A stretch of DNA of 62,190 nt from JBQLZQ01 sp052168355 (lineage in GTDB: Bacteria; Pseudomonadota; Alphaproteobacteria; DSM-16000; Inquilinaceae): the NCBI GenBank assembly GCA_052168355.1, contig JBQLZQ010000073.1:1-62190 (forward strand). The letters are read 5' to 3'. Below, one piece after another: positions 53,986-62,122 of the stretch. How positions within the stretch are numbered: position 1 is the first letter of the stretch; every line of letters begins with the position of its first letter. Below the pieces are notes generated by a model, which was not told the origin of the DNA, made no database searches, and worked only from the letters and a program-made list of their open reading frames with translations. The translations under genes were made by a program, and so were the position numbers.

Positions 53986-54813
53986 ATGAAGGCGCTAGGA
54001 GGTTTTTCCAAGACAGCAGAAGTATTCTCTCCGCTTCCGGAAAACCGGTTCCACCCGCCGAAACGGGTCGAACGGGCGGGCGTGGCCGGTGCCGGCGGCC
54101 AGGCGCTGGAGCCGCGGGCGGAGCTGCAGCGGGTCGTGCATCGGCTGCTCGGTCGAACCGGGGACCTGCGGGTCCTCGAGGCGGGCTGCGGATCGTCCTC
54201 CCACATCATCCTGCCGGCCGATGCGCACATGGTGGGGATCGATATCTCCCCCGAACAGCTGGAAAAGAATGCCAGGCTCGACGAAAAGATCCTGGGCGAT
54301 GTCCAGGCCCATCCCTTCGATCGGGACAGTTTCGACCTGATCGTCTGCTGGGATGTCCTTGAACATCTGCCAAAGCCAAAGGATGCCTTGAGGTCGTTCG
54401 TCAAGGGGGTCAAGCCGAACGGGCTGATCGTTCTGGCCCTGCCCAATGTGCATTCCGTGAAGGGACTGGTCACCAAGTTCACGCCGCATTGGTTTCATGT
54501 CTGGTTCTACCGCCGGATCTTCGGCAGCAGGACCGCGGGCAAGCCCGGTTTCGCGCCGTTTCCGACCTTTCTCCGGCTGGCCGTCTCGCCCCCAGCGCTG
54601 CATCGGTTCGCGCGCGAGAACGGACTGATCGTGGAATTCGCCAGCGTCTACGAAAGCGGCATGGTCAAACGGATCAAGGGACGGTCTCAGGCCTTCCATA
54701 CGGTCTATCGCGGTGTGCTGGGGCTGGTGCGGTTCCTGTCGCTGGGGACCTACGACGGCTCGAAGTCGGATTCGATCCTGGTGTTGAGAAAGCCGGGCCC
54801 GTCGGCGGCGTAA
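53986..54813 (+). CDS. Class I SAM-dependent methyltransferase
   Basis: A 275-residue methyltransferase. SAM loop VLEAGCGSSSHIILP near residue 65, MVGIDISPEQLEKNA, then FDLIVCWDVLEHLPKPKDAL and GLIVLALPNVHS. This type often modifies cell-surface glycans or lipids. A strong GGGAGGGG precedes the ATG; an AT-rich patch at 53874-53925 may be its promoter. It is the last gene of the block between potG and potH and is followed by a terminator-like hairpin. Confidence 0.87.
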   Translation: MKALGGFSKTAEVFSPLPENRFHPPKRVERAGVAGAGGQALEPRAELQRVVHRLLGRTGDLRVLEAGCGSSSHIILPADAHMVGIDISPEQLEKNARLDEKILGDVQAHPFDRDSFDLIVCWDVLEHLPKPKDALRSFVKGVKPNGLIVLALPNVHSVKGLVTKFTPHWFHVWFYRRIFGSRTAGKPGFAPFPTFLRLAVSPPALHRFARENGLIVEFASVYESGMVKRIKGRSQAFHTVYRGVLGLVRFLSLGTYDGSKSDSILVLRKPGPSAA

Positions 54814-54830
54814 GGCGAGGTTCGGGAGAC

Positions 54831-54858
54831 GACCGCTCGGGCGGTCTCCGAGATTTTC
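54831..54858 (+). terminator. Terminator-like hairpin before potH
   Basis: Perfect 6-bp stem GACCGC/GCGGTC with a TCGG loop (54831-54846), followed by TCCGAGATTTT. It lies 18 bp after the methyltransferase stop and would isolate potH-potI from upstream transcription. Confidence 0.55.
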
Positions 54859-54991
54859 GCCGCGCATCTCGCGCGATCGCTGGGAATCGGCCGCCGGGCC
54901 GTGATAGGCTCCATGCCATCGGCGCGGCGGGGAGACATCGTGGGATGACGGGGCAGGGTCCAAACGGGCGCGGCGTGCCGCGCGGCGCCGC

Positions 54992-55918
54992 GTGAGTCTT
55001 CCGCGCCGCCGGCCATGGCGGGCGGTGGCAAGCGCGGCGGGGCGGCGGCTGGTCGTCGGCGTGCCCTATGCGTGGCTGCTGCTGTTCTTCCTGGTGCCGT
55101 TCGCCATCGTGCTGGCCATCAGCTTTGGCGAACCGCTGATCCGCCAGCCGCCGTTCTCGTGGCCGTGGGAGGGGGGCGAGCCGGGGTTTCTGACCCTGCG
55201 GTTCAACCTGGGCAACTACGAGTTCCTTTTGACCGACGCGCTGTACGCGGTCGCCTATCTGAACTCCCTCAAGATCGCCCTTGTCTCGACCGTGCTGTGC
55301 CTGATCATCGGCTATCCCATGGCCTATGCCATCGCGCGGGCGCCGACGGCGTGGCGCATGCCGCTGATGATGCTGATCATCCTGCCGTTCTGGACGTCGT
55401 TCCTGATCCGGGTCTATGCCTGGATCGGCATCCTGAAAAGCAACGGGCTGATCAACAACGCGCTGATCGGGCTGGGGATCATCGACCAGCCGCTGGAGCT
55501 GCTGTACACGGACTTTTCGGTCTATCTGGGCATCACCTATTCCTACCTGCCGTTCATGATCCTGCCGCTCTACGCCACCCTGGAGCGGCTGGATCCGACC
55601 CTGTTGGAGGCCGCCTCCGATCTGGGCAGCCGGCCGTGGCGGGCCTTTCTGGCGATCACCCTGCCGCTGTCGCTGCCCGGCATCGTCGCCGGGTCGCTGC
55701 TGGTCTTTATTCCGGCGGTGGGAGAGTTCGTCATCCCGGCCCTTCTGGGCGGGCCGGACACGCTGATGATCGGCAAGGTGCTGTGGGACGAATTCTTCGC
55801 CAACCGCGACTGGCCCGTGGCGTCGGCGGTGGCCATCGCCATGCTGCTGTTCCTGGTCGGGCCGATCATGGTCTTCCAATGGATGCAGGGCCGCGCGCAG
55901 GCGCGGGAGCGGGCGTAG
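54992..55918 (+). CDS. potH: Polyamine ABC transporter permease
   Basis: A 308-residue membrane permease with six helices. EAA loop LLEAASDLGSRPWRAF..ITLP near residue 205, and PotH-typical LPFWTSFLIRVYAWIGIL and FIPAVGEFVIPALLGG. GTG start. It pairs with potI, one base downstream. The cognate binding protein and ATPase lie about 8.5 kb upstream, beyond the curli block. Confidence 0.94.
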   Translation: MSLPRRRPWRAVASAAGRRLVVGVPYAWLLLFFLVPFAIVLAISFGEPLIRQPPFSWPWEGGEPGFLTLRFNLGNYEFLLTDALYAVAYLNSLKIALVSTVLCLIIGYPMAYAIARAPTAWRMPLMMLIILPFWTSFLIRVYAWIGILKSNGLINNALIGLGIIDQPLELLYTDFSVYLGITYSYLPFMILPLYATLERLDPTLLEAASDLGSRPWRAFLAITLPLSLPGIVAGSLLVFIPAVGEFVIPALLGGPDTLMIGKVLWDEFFANRDWPVASAVAIAMLLFLVGPIMVFQWMQGRAQARERA

Positions 55919-55919
55919 C

Positions 55920-56756
55920 GTGAGATCGTCCCGCCTTCTGCTTAGCGCCCTGGCCTTTGGGTACGCCTTTCTCTATGTCCCGATCCTGCTGCTGATCATC
56001 TATTCGTTCAACGAATCGCGCCTGGTCACGGTGTGGGGCGGCTGGTCGGCCAAATGGTACGGCGAGCTTTTGCGCAACGAGCAGATGCTGTCGGCGGCTT
56101 GGCTGTCGGTGCGCATCGGCGCGGTGTCGGCGACGGTCGCCGTGGTCCTGGGCACGGCGGCGGCCATGGTGCTGGTGCGGTTCGGGGCGTTTCGCGGACG
56201 CACCCTGTTCGGCGGCATGATCACCGCCCCCCTGGTCATGCCCGAGGTCATCACCGGTCTGTCGCTGCTGCTGCTGTTCGTGTCGCTGCAGCAATTGGTG
56301 GGGTGGCCGGCCGGACGCGGCATGGCGACCATTGCCATCGCCCACATCACCTTTGCCACCGCCTATGTGGCGGTGGTGGTGCAGTCGCGTCTGGGGGCGC
56401 TGGACCGGTCGCTGGAGGAGGCGGCGATGGATCTGGGCGCCCGGCCGGCCAAGGTGTTCTTCGTCATCACGCTGCCGATCATCGCGCCGGCCCTGATCGC
56501 CGGCTGGCTCTTGGCCTTTACCCTGTCGCTCGACGATCTGGTCATCGCCAGCTTTGTATCCGGGCCCGGGTCGACGACCTTGCCGATGGTGGTGTTCTCC
56601 AGCGTCCGGCTGGGGGTCAGTCCGGAAATCAATGCCCTGGCCACCATCATCGTGGCGATCGTGTCTATCGGCATCCTGATCGCCGCCCGGCTGCTGGCCG
56701 GCCAGGAACGGCGCCGCCGTCACGACGAAACCCTGGCCGCCGGCGATACCGGCTAG
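55920..56756 (+). CDS. potI: Polyamine ABC transporter permease
   Basis: A 278-residue membrane permease with six helices. Seen: LYVPILLLIIYSFNES, the EAA loop LEEAAMDLGARPAKVF..ITLP near residue 168, and SLDDLVIASFVSGPGSTTLP, typical of PotI/PotC. The GTG start follows the potH stop by one base, so translation is coupled. Confidence 0.94.
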   Translation: MRSSRLLLSALAFGYAFLYVPILLLIIYSFNESRLVTVWGGWSAKWYGELLRNEQMLSAAWLSVRIGAVSATVAVVLGTAAAMVLVRFGAFRGRTLFGGMITAPLVMPEVITGLSLLLLFVSLQQLVGWPAGRGMATIAIAHITFATAYVAVVVQSRLGALDRSLEEAAMDLGARPAKVFFVITLPIIAPALIAGWLLAFTLSLDDLVIASFVSGPGSTTLPMVVFSSVRLGVSPEINALATIIVAIVSIGILIAARLLAGQERRRRHDETLAAGDTG

Positions 56757-56865
56757 CGCCGACGCCACGGCCCCCTCCGGACGGGCTGGACCGCGGTCGG
56801 CGGTTGCCGGTACTCTCCCGACCATCGTGCGGGCCCGAGGGGCCACCACCGCCAAAGGAATACCC

Positions 56866-57945
56866 ATGCCGTCGACTCCCGCCGCAGAGGGCTACCGCAT
56901 GCCGGCCGAATGGCGCCGGCACGACCGCTGCTGGATGGCCTGGCCCACGCGCGCCGAGATCTGGGAGCGGGTCGACCGCCAGGGCCGCGCCAAGAGCGGG
57001 CTGGACGCGGCCGGCACCGCCTATGCGGCCGTGGCCCGGGCCATCGCCGAGTTCGAGCCGGTGACCATGGTGTGCAACCCGTCGGACGTGGCCGAGGCGT
57101 CGCTGGCCTGCGGTACCGGCGTCGACGTGCTGTCCATGCCCATCGACGACAGCTGGATGCGCGATGTCGGCCCCACCTTTCTGATCCCCCACGGCACGGG
57201 CGCCGCCGGCGGGCTGGCGGCCGTCGACTGGCGGTTCAACGGCTGGGGCGGCCGCTATCCCGACTTCGACGACGATCAGGAGGTGGCGGCCCTGGTCGCC
57301 TCGCGCGCCGGCGCGCGCTGGTTCGAGGCGCCGCTGGTGCTGGAAGGCGGGGCCGTCCACACCGACGGCGAGGGCACGCTGCTGACCACCGAGCAGTGCC
57401 TGCTCAACCCCAACCGCAACCCGGACATGGACCGCGGCCGGGTCGAAACCCTGTTGCGCGACTATCTGGGCGTCTCCACCATCGTGTGGCTGCCGCGCGG
57501 GCTGGAGGACGACGAGACCGACGGCCATATCGACGAGATCGCGTGCTTTGCCCGGCCGGGACTGGTGCTGGCCGTTTCGACCGACGACCGCAGCGACGGC
57601 AATTACGAGATCCTGCAGGACAATCTGGAGCGGCTGCGCGGCGCCACCGACGCGGCGGGGCGGTCGCTGGAGGTGGTGACCCTGCCCCAGCCGCCGCGCC
57701 GCGAATACGAGGACGGAACCCGGATCGCGCTCTCCTACGTCAATCTGTACGTGGCCAACGGCGCGGTCATCGCCCCGGCCTTCGAGGTGGCCGAAGACGA
57801 GCGCGCCCACCGTATCCTGCGCGAGGCCTTTCCCGGCCGCAAGGTGATCCCGGTCCCGGCCGGCGACATCGCCATCGGCGGCGGCGGCATCCACTGCATC
57901 ACCCAGCAGCAGCCGGCCCTGACGGACGAGCCGCCGGAGGGGTAA
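56866..57945 (+). CDS. aguA: Agmatine deiminase
   Basis: A 359-residue agmatine deiminase (porphyromonas-type peptidyl-arginine deiminase fold), which converts agmatine to N-carbamoylputrescine and ammonia. Seen: MPAEWRRHDRCWMAWPTR, DDSWMRDVGPTFL, WRFNGWGG, LEGGAVHTDGEGT, DETDGHIDEIACF and the nucleophile Cys344 in GGGGIHCITQQQP. AAAGGA precedes the ATG. It fits the polyamine island; no N-carbamoylputrescine amidohydrolase is present in the window. Confidence 0.95.
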   Translation: MPSTPAAEGYRMPAEWRRHDRCWMAWPTRAEIWERVDRQGRAKSGLDAAGTAYAAVARAIAEFEPVTMVCNPSDVAEASLACGTGVDVLSMPIDDSWMRDVGPTFLIPHGTGAAGGLAAVDWRFNGWGGRYPDFDDDQEVAALVASRAGARWFEAPLVLEGGAVHTDGEGTLLTTEQCLLNPNRNPDMDRGRVETLLRDYLGVSTIVWLPRGLEDDETDGHIDEIACFARPGLVLAVSTDDRSDGNYEILQDNLERLRGATDAAGRSLEVVTLPQPPRREYEDGTRIALSYVNLYVANGAVIAPAFEVAEDERAHRILREAFPGRKVIPVPAGDIAIGGGGIHCITQQQPALTDEPPEG

Positions 57946-58173
57946 GGGCCGGGGGTCGTTTCTCTCCTATCGGCCATGATGCAACCAGGGCGGGTGCGCC
58001 GACGAACCGATTGTGCCCAGATCCGGTCTCGATCCGGTCATAATCCTTTGTCACACATCATTCAGGAAGCGATGTTGGTATGGGGAACCGCATCCATAGA
58101 TTGCATCTTTGTGCATCTTGAAAGTTCGGCTTCTATAGGCTGAATGACCTAATTATTGACTTTATTCCTATAA

Positions 58174-59463
58174 TTGGCTAAGGTCCATGATCGGGTGGTG
58201 GATCGGGGTGGTGCGATGACAGATGTCGGTGGTGGTTTGGGCGAGGGACGGGGTAGTCGACGCCGTGGGGCTGTGCAGGCGGCGTTTGGCGATGTCGAGG
58301 GTGCGACTGCGTTACCGGCGAGGATGCGTCAGAGACGATGGCTTCTCAGCGCCGGCAATGACGGACGTCAACGGGCGGCAAACCGCGTGACGGCGGGTGC
58401 GCCGTTGGCGATTAGAGATGTGGCGGATGAGATGGGTGGTTCGCCATTCTCCCCTCGTGTCGAGATGGGCGACGGCGGGGCCCGGTCGGGTCTTGAAAAC
58501 GGATCGGCCATAGCAGGGCGCGGCCGTCTTGATAGGGCGGCTTCCGTGCAGGATCCGGACCATGAGCAAGGCGATCTCGAAAAACCAGAAGGCACCGAAT
58601 GGCGACGGGTTGGTGCATCCCTTGCCGACCATATCGACCGGGCGGTTGCCTATGGTCAGGCTGTGCCGACCGAACTGAAAGAGCGGCTTTCGCTCCTCGC
58701 GGCCCGTGCCGCAGGTCTCGATACAGCAGCGGATTTCTATGCCCGCTATCTGGACGGGAGCGGTGGGATCAATCGGTTGACCCGCGATCAGGTCATCGCT
58801 CTTGAGCCTTTCGCCAGCGCCGAAACCGAGAACAAAGAGCGCTTCGAAAACTGGACTTTTGTCGGCGGGAAAACTGCCGATTCTGATGACGGCAACACTA
58901 ATACCAATATCGATGCTCATCTGCTCCGTGAGCTTGAAGACGGCCAGCGGTTGTCGTTTTCGGACCATTGGGACCAGAACTTCAACATTTCAACGTTTAT
59001 CGAGGAGCGTCTGGCGGATGGTCGGAATGTCGAGATTTGGGATCTGGCGGGAGAGCTTTTGACGAAAGACGAGGGACTCTCATTTTCGAAGTTGCTGAAA
59101 GAACTCTTAGGAATCAATCTGGATTTCACACTGTCTTTCGGAGCGTCAACCTTGAAGTCCGAGGGCGAATTCGACGCCGTGCGGACGGGCGACGTGATCC
59201 GTATCGAAGGGGTCGTCACCCACTCCGTTGACGACGATTACAACTTCAATCCGGGTCGAGAGAATAGCGACGACGCGGAGGTGCTGGAGAAAGCCGGTTT
59301 TGCGAAAACTTTCACAACAGAGGCGGCTTGGCAGCAGCCGGTCACGGCGACGGTGAGCGTCGAGGAGAGGCCAGGCATGAAATCGGTTCTGCGGGTCATC
59401 GACGTTGAATGGGGCGAACCGGTGGACGTGCGCGCCCCGGCCCCGGACGAGGCGCAGCCGTGA
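58174..59463 (+). CDS. Orphan protein with toxin/effector-like C-terminal region, start uncertain
   Basis: The frame is open for 429 codons, but residues 1-140 are Gly/Arg-rich, repetitive and unlike a folded protein; residues 141-429 look real. These include LADHIDRAVAYGQAVPTELK, FERFENW-like RFENWTFVGG, FSDHWDQNFNISTF, and a C-terminal beta part with DVIRIEGVVTHSVDDDYNFNPG and KTFTTEAAWQQPV. The D-D-Y-x-F-x-P-G arrangement near the end recalls C-terminal regions of exported bacterial effectors, but I cannot name the family. GC is visibly lower than around it. Candidate starts are ATG at 58216, 58324 or 58465. The stop overlaps the first small membrane gene (GTGA). It may be a 5'-truncated effector gene. 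Confidence 0.55.
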   Translation: MAKVHDRVVDRGGAMTDVGGGLGEGRGSRRRGAVQAAFGDVEGATALPARMRQRRWLLSAGNDGRQRAANRVTAGAPLAIRDVADEMGGSPFSPRVEMGDGGARSGLENGSAIAGRGRLDRAASVQDPDHEQGDLEKPEGTEWRRVGASLADHIDRAVAYGQAVPTELKERLSLLAARAAGLDTAADFYARYLDGSGGINRLTRDQVIALEPFASAETENKERFENWTFVGGKTADSDDGNTNTNIDAHLLRELEDGQRLSFSDHWDQNFNISTFIEERLADGRNVEIWDLAGELLTKDEGLSFSKLLKELLGINLDFTLSFGASTLKSEGEFDAVRTGDVIRIEGVVTHSVDDDYNFNPGRENSDDAEVLEKAGFAKTFTTEAAWQQPVTATVSVEERPGMKSVLRVIDVEWGEPVDVRAPAPDEAQP

Positions 59464-59897
59464 CAGCGCCCGCGGACATGCGCGGCGGTTGGCGCGCGGC
59501 GCTGCGGCGCCGGCGGTGCCTTGTCTTCATCGGGATGGCGGCGGTGCTCTTTTTCCTCTTCTGGCCCTACCTGCCCAGCCGGCCGCACTGCCAATGGGAG
59601 CCGATCATGGAGCCCTTGGGCAAGGAGTATGCGGGTGAGGTGTTGGCCAATCTGATGAGTTTCGACGTGCCCTACATCTATCGCCCTGGCGAAATTCGGG
59701 TGACCCTTTGGGATCTGTGGGACGACGATCAATGGGTCGGCAATTCCCACTACAAGCCGCAATATTATCTTTACCGCGAACGGCTGGAGGCCGGTGTGGT
59801 GCCCGACTCGATGATCCCGATGAGCGATAGGGATTGCGACACCATCCGTTTTCTCGCCACCGATCCGCCCTCGGGGGCGGGTCCTTCCCGCCCATGA
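59460..59897 (+). CDS. Two-cysteine single-pass membrane protein, array member 1
   Basis: A 145-residue protein: basic N-terminus, membrane helix at about 20-38 (LVFIGMAAVLFFLFWPYL), a cysteine just after it (RPHCQW), then an extracytoplasmic part ending with a second cysteine (SDRDCDTIRFL). The segment EVLANLMSFDVPYIYRPGEIRVTLWDLW aligns with array members 2, 4 and 5 in pattern. The GTG start overlaps the upstream stop. An immunity-type role for the upstream protein is inferred only from context. Confidence 0.62.
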   Translation: MTAPADMRGGWRAALRRRRCLVFIGMAAVLFFLFWPYLPSRPHCQWEPIMEPLGKEYAGEVLANLMSFDVPYIYRPGEIRVTLWDLWDDDQWVGNSHYKPQYYLYRERLEAGVVPDSMIPMSDRDCDTIRFLATDPPSGAGPSRP

Positions 59898-59928
59898 TCG
59901 CGTCATGCCGATGCGGTCCGAGGTGGCC

Positions 59929-60414
59929 ATGACGGGGCGTCTGACGGCGGGTTGGCTGTGGTGCCGGCGGCGGGTCTGTATGCTGGTCCCGGCCGCGGTG
60001 CTCGCCTATGGCGTGGCAGTCGTGCCCTGGGTGCCCTCGCTGTTGCCGTGTACGCAGGGCATCGGCGCGTGGACGCCCGTCACAGGGCCACCTCACCCGT
60101 CCTATGTAACCATGCTTGCGAAGCGGTTCGTCGCCAACGAGGTCGTCCACGCCTACGCCTTTGGCTGGATTCTGGTGCGGGCCAAGGACCTTGCATGGAA
60201 ACCCGACGGGCGGATCGGCCGGTCCCACCGCGAGGCGCTCTTCTATCGCCAGTATTGGGAAAACAACGATGGGCGGGTTTGGGGGACTCGCAGTCCCCAC
60301 GCCGAGCTGCTGGAGGCCATGCTGGCGGCGGGGCGGGCGGTCGACGCGCCGCTGCCGTCCTGCGAGTCGGTGGGGCACTGGCGAAGCGACTGGTATTGGT
60401 TCTGGAACCGCTGA
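59929..60414 (+). CDS. Two-cysteine single-pass membrane protein, array member 2
   Basis: A 161-residue paralogue: helix at about 17-36 (MLVPAAVLAYGVAVVPWV), first cysteine in LLPCTQ, last in LPSCESVGHW. The middle (YVTMLAKRFVANEVVHAYAFGWILVRAKDL) matches the family pattern. The ATG at 59929 has GAGG upstream and gives an N-terminus like its neighbours; an ATG at 59905 lacks a ribosome site. Confidence 0.6.
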   Translation: MTGRLTAGWLWCRRRVCMLVPAAVLAYGVAVVPWVPSLLPCTQGIGAWTPVTGPPHPSYVTMLAKRFVANEVVHAYAFGWILVRAKDLAWKPDGRIGRSHREALFYRQYWENNDGRVWGTRSPHAELLEAMLAAGRAVDAPLPSCESVGHWRSDWYWFWNR

Positions 60415-60465
60415 CGCGATGGGCAAGCGGGAGAATTCGGCCGGGGCGATGCCGGGAGTCAACCG

Positions 60466-60927
60466 ATGACCGGGGCGGCCGGCGGCCGGTTTCGGTGGCC
60501 TGCCGGATGGCGTGACCGGTGCCGCCGGGTGGGCGTGGGGCTGGTTGTCATTGTGGGCTATCTGTTTTGGCCGCCGCTGATCCTATGGCTGATCTTGAGC
60601 CGGGGACGGCGCATCGCGCAGGGGCGGAGCCCGGGCCGGTCGGGCGCGGTCGGCGGCGCGGCTCCCGCATCTCACATCGCGCCGGGGCCGACAGAGGAGA
60701 GGCCCGTCTGGACCCTCCATGACCCGCCCGAAACGGTGCGCGAGGCGCTGGGCTGGGCCGGGCAGGGCATGCGGATCTACTATCTGAACCGCCCGCCTCT
60801 GGTCTGGGCGGTGGTTTTCTATCTGGCAATCCAGTTTCCGTTCTGGCTCCTGTCGCAGTCCGACCGGCCCGACCTTGGGCCGCTTCCGGTGCCGGGGCTG
60901 ACCGTTGATGTGTGGGACGAGCGGTGA
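60466..60927 (+). CDS. Two-helix membrane protein within the array, not a paralogue
   Basis: A 153-residue protein with two membrane segments (about 24-44, VGLVVIVGYLFWPPLILWLI, and about 113-130, LVWAVVFYLAIQFPFWLL) and a charged cytoplasmic or periplasmic loop between them. It lacks the two-cysteine pattern of its neighbours. GGGAG precedes the ATG. Its stop overlaps the next start (GTGA). Function unknown. Confidence 0.6.
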   Translation: MTGAAGGRFRWPAGWRDRCRRVGVGLVVIVGYLFWPPLILWLILSRGRRIAQGRSPGRSGAVGGAAPASHIAPGPTEERPVWTLHDPPETVREALGWAGQGMRIYYLNRPPLVWAVVFYLAIQFPFWLLSQSDRPDLGPLPVPGLTVDVWDER

Positions 60928-61439
60928 CCGGCGCCCAACCGCTTCTGCGTCGGATCGGAAGGCGTCTCTGGCGGGTCCTTTGGACCGGGTCGCTGCTGGC
61001 CGCGACCCTGTCTCTGTTGGTCGGCCTGCCGGTCCTCCACTATGCCCCGGATTGCCAATTCCGGCCGATGCGCAGCCCCATGACCCATGCCTTCATGGCC
61101 GAGCTTGTGTCCTACTTCCACGATTTCGGGTTCGACTACGTCTATATGGGTGGCGATGTCTTTATCCGCGACCCCGACCTTTTGTGGTGGGTCTTTTCGC
61201 GTGTTGCCGAACCCAACGGCATTATCCTGGAGAATGACGGCCAGACCCTGCTGGACAGTCAGCTTTCCAACGCCCAGACCAAGGCCCTGATGAGGGTTCT
61301 TTATTCCACCACCTCGCCGCTGCCGCCGGAAGACCCGGTTCGCGTTTTTCTGAAAGCCGTCGATGACCAGGACGAATTCGACTTTTGTACGTTGAAGCGT
61401 CATCTGGCCATCCGGTCGCCGGACGAGACATGGCGATGA
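60924..61439 (+). CDS. Two-cysteine single-pass membrane protein, array member 4
   Basis: A 171-residue paralogue: helix at about 20-40 (LLAATLSLLVGLPVLHY), first cysteine in APDCQFRPM (compare RPHCQWEPI in member 1), last in EFDFCTLKRHL. The middle (FMAELVSYFHDFGFDYVYMGGDVFIRDPDLL) aligns with the other members. GTG start overlapping the previous stop; its own stop overlaps the next ATG. Confidence 0.62.
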   Translation: MTGAQPLLRRIGRRLWRVLWTGSLLAATLSLLVGLPVLHYAPDCQFRPMRSPMTHAFMAELVSYFHDFGFDYVYMGGDVFIRDPDLLWWVFSRVAEPNGIILENDGQTLLDSQLSNAQTKALMRVLYSTTSPLPPEDPVRVFLKAVDDQDEFDFCTLKRHLAIRSPDETWR

Positions 61440-61897
61440 CCTTGGTCCGTGCCGCTTTTCTGGGAGCCGCCAGGCTGCACGACGTCGCGGTCGCCATCCG
61501 GCTGCGGCGGCGCGCGGGCGGCGTGCTGCTGGCCGCCGCCGCCGCTTTTGTCGCGTTCCATTTGGTCGTGACGGCGCCGCTGGCGGGGCATCGGACGCCG
61601 TGCGTGACGGCGGCCGGCGAGTGGGACGAGATCGCAGGCCCCACCAGCCGCGCCTATCGGGCGATGCTGGGCCGGCATCTTGTCGCCCACAGGGTCAATC
61701 ACGGGTTCTATCTCGGTCGCATGCGGGTCACCCCGTGGGACCGGTTCATGGCCGACCCGGAGCGGCTGGACGCGCCGACGCGCGCCGCCCTTGTGGATAT
61801 GTACGATTGGCGGCAGGTAAGGTTGGTCGTGCCTGACCCGCCTCTCGCCGCGGAAATGAGCTGCGAAACGGCGCGCCTCCTGATGACGACCCGCTAG
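61436..61897 (+). CDS. Two-cysteine single-pass membrane protein, array member 5
   Basis: A 153-residue paralogue: helix at about 28-46 (GVLLAAAAAFVAFHLVV), first cysteine in HRTPCVTAAGEW, last in EMSCETARLL. The middle (YRAMLGRHLVAHRVNHGFYLGRMRVTPWDRF) is closest to member 2. The ATG overlaps the previous stop (ATGA); another ATG lies two codons upstream. Last gene of the array, followed by a terminator-like hairpin. Confidence 0.62.
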   Translation: MTLVRAAFLGAARLHDVAVAIRLRRRAGGVLLAAAAAFVAFHLVVTAPLAGHRTPCVTAAGEWDEIAGPTSRAYRAMLGRHLVAHRVNHGFYLGRMRVTPWDRFMADPERLDAPTRAALVDMYDWRQVRLVVPDPPLAAEMSCETARLLMTTR

Positions 61898-61910
61898 GAT
61901 TTCGGGTTCA

Positions 61911-61933
61911 ATAAAAGAGGCGGCGAGCGCCTC
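61911..61933 (-). terminator. Hairpin with T-run on the minus strand
   Basis: Stem GAGGCG/CGCCTC with a 5-nt loop. Read on the minus strand it is followed by TTTTAT, the form of a Rho-independent terminator for a transcript entering from beyond the right edge. It may also end the membrane-protein array. Confidence 0.55.
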
Positions 61934-61979
61934 CCGAAGATCCCAATCCCGTGTGCCTCCGCGATAGCCGGGAAGAACG

Positions 61980-62047
61980 CCAACGGCGCCGTCCCGCACA
62001 GGTCCCGCATCGCGTGCGGGACTCGTCGTCGAGGATTGCCTGTCGGA
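61980..62047. repeat. 68-bp intergenic repeat, copy 1
   Basis: Matches 62123-62190 at 60 of 68 positions. It contains a perfect 8-bp hairpin stem GTCCCGCA/TGCGGGAC. No gene overlaps it. Confidence 0.8.
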
Positions 62048-62071
62048 GATATCCAAGAAAAGCAGTCGCGA

Positions 62072-62093
62072 GCCCCGGCCCCCGAGCCGGGGC
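62072..62093. other. GC-rich hairpin between the two repeat copies
   Basis: Perfect 8-bp stem GCCCCGGC/GCCGGGGC with a 6-nt loop, lying in the spacer between the two 68-bp repeats. Confidence 0.6.
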
Positions 62094-62122
62094 CTGTGCG
62101 CGACGGTGAAGCCCGGAGACGG

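Noticed and set aside
58156..58174. TTGACT and TATAAT boxes upstream of the orphan gene
   Set aside because: The boxes are only 7 bp apart, so they cannot form one sigma-70 promoter.
58312..58968. 218-residue minus-strand frame opposite the orphan effector-like gene
   Set aside because: No domain or ribosome site; the plus-strand frame has the better protein features in its second half and is coupled to the next gene. It could mark a decayed element, but this is not supported.
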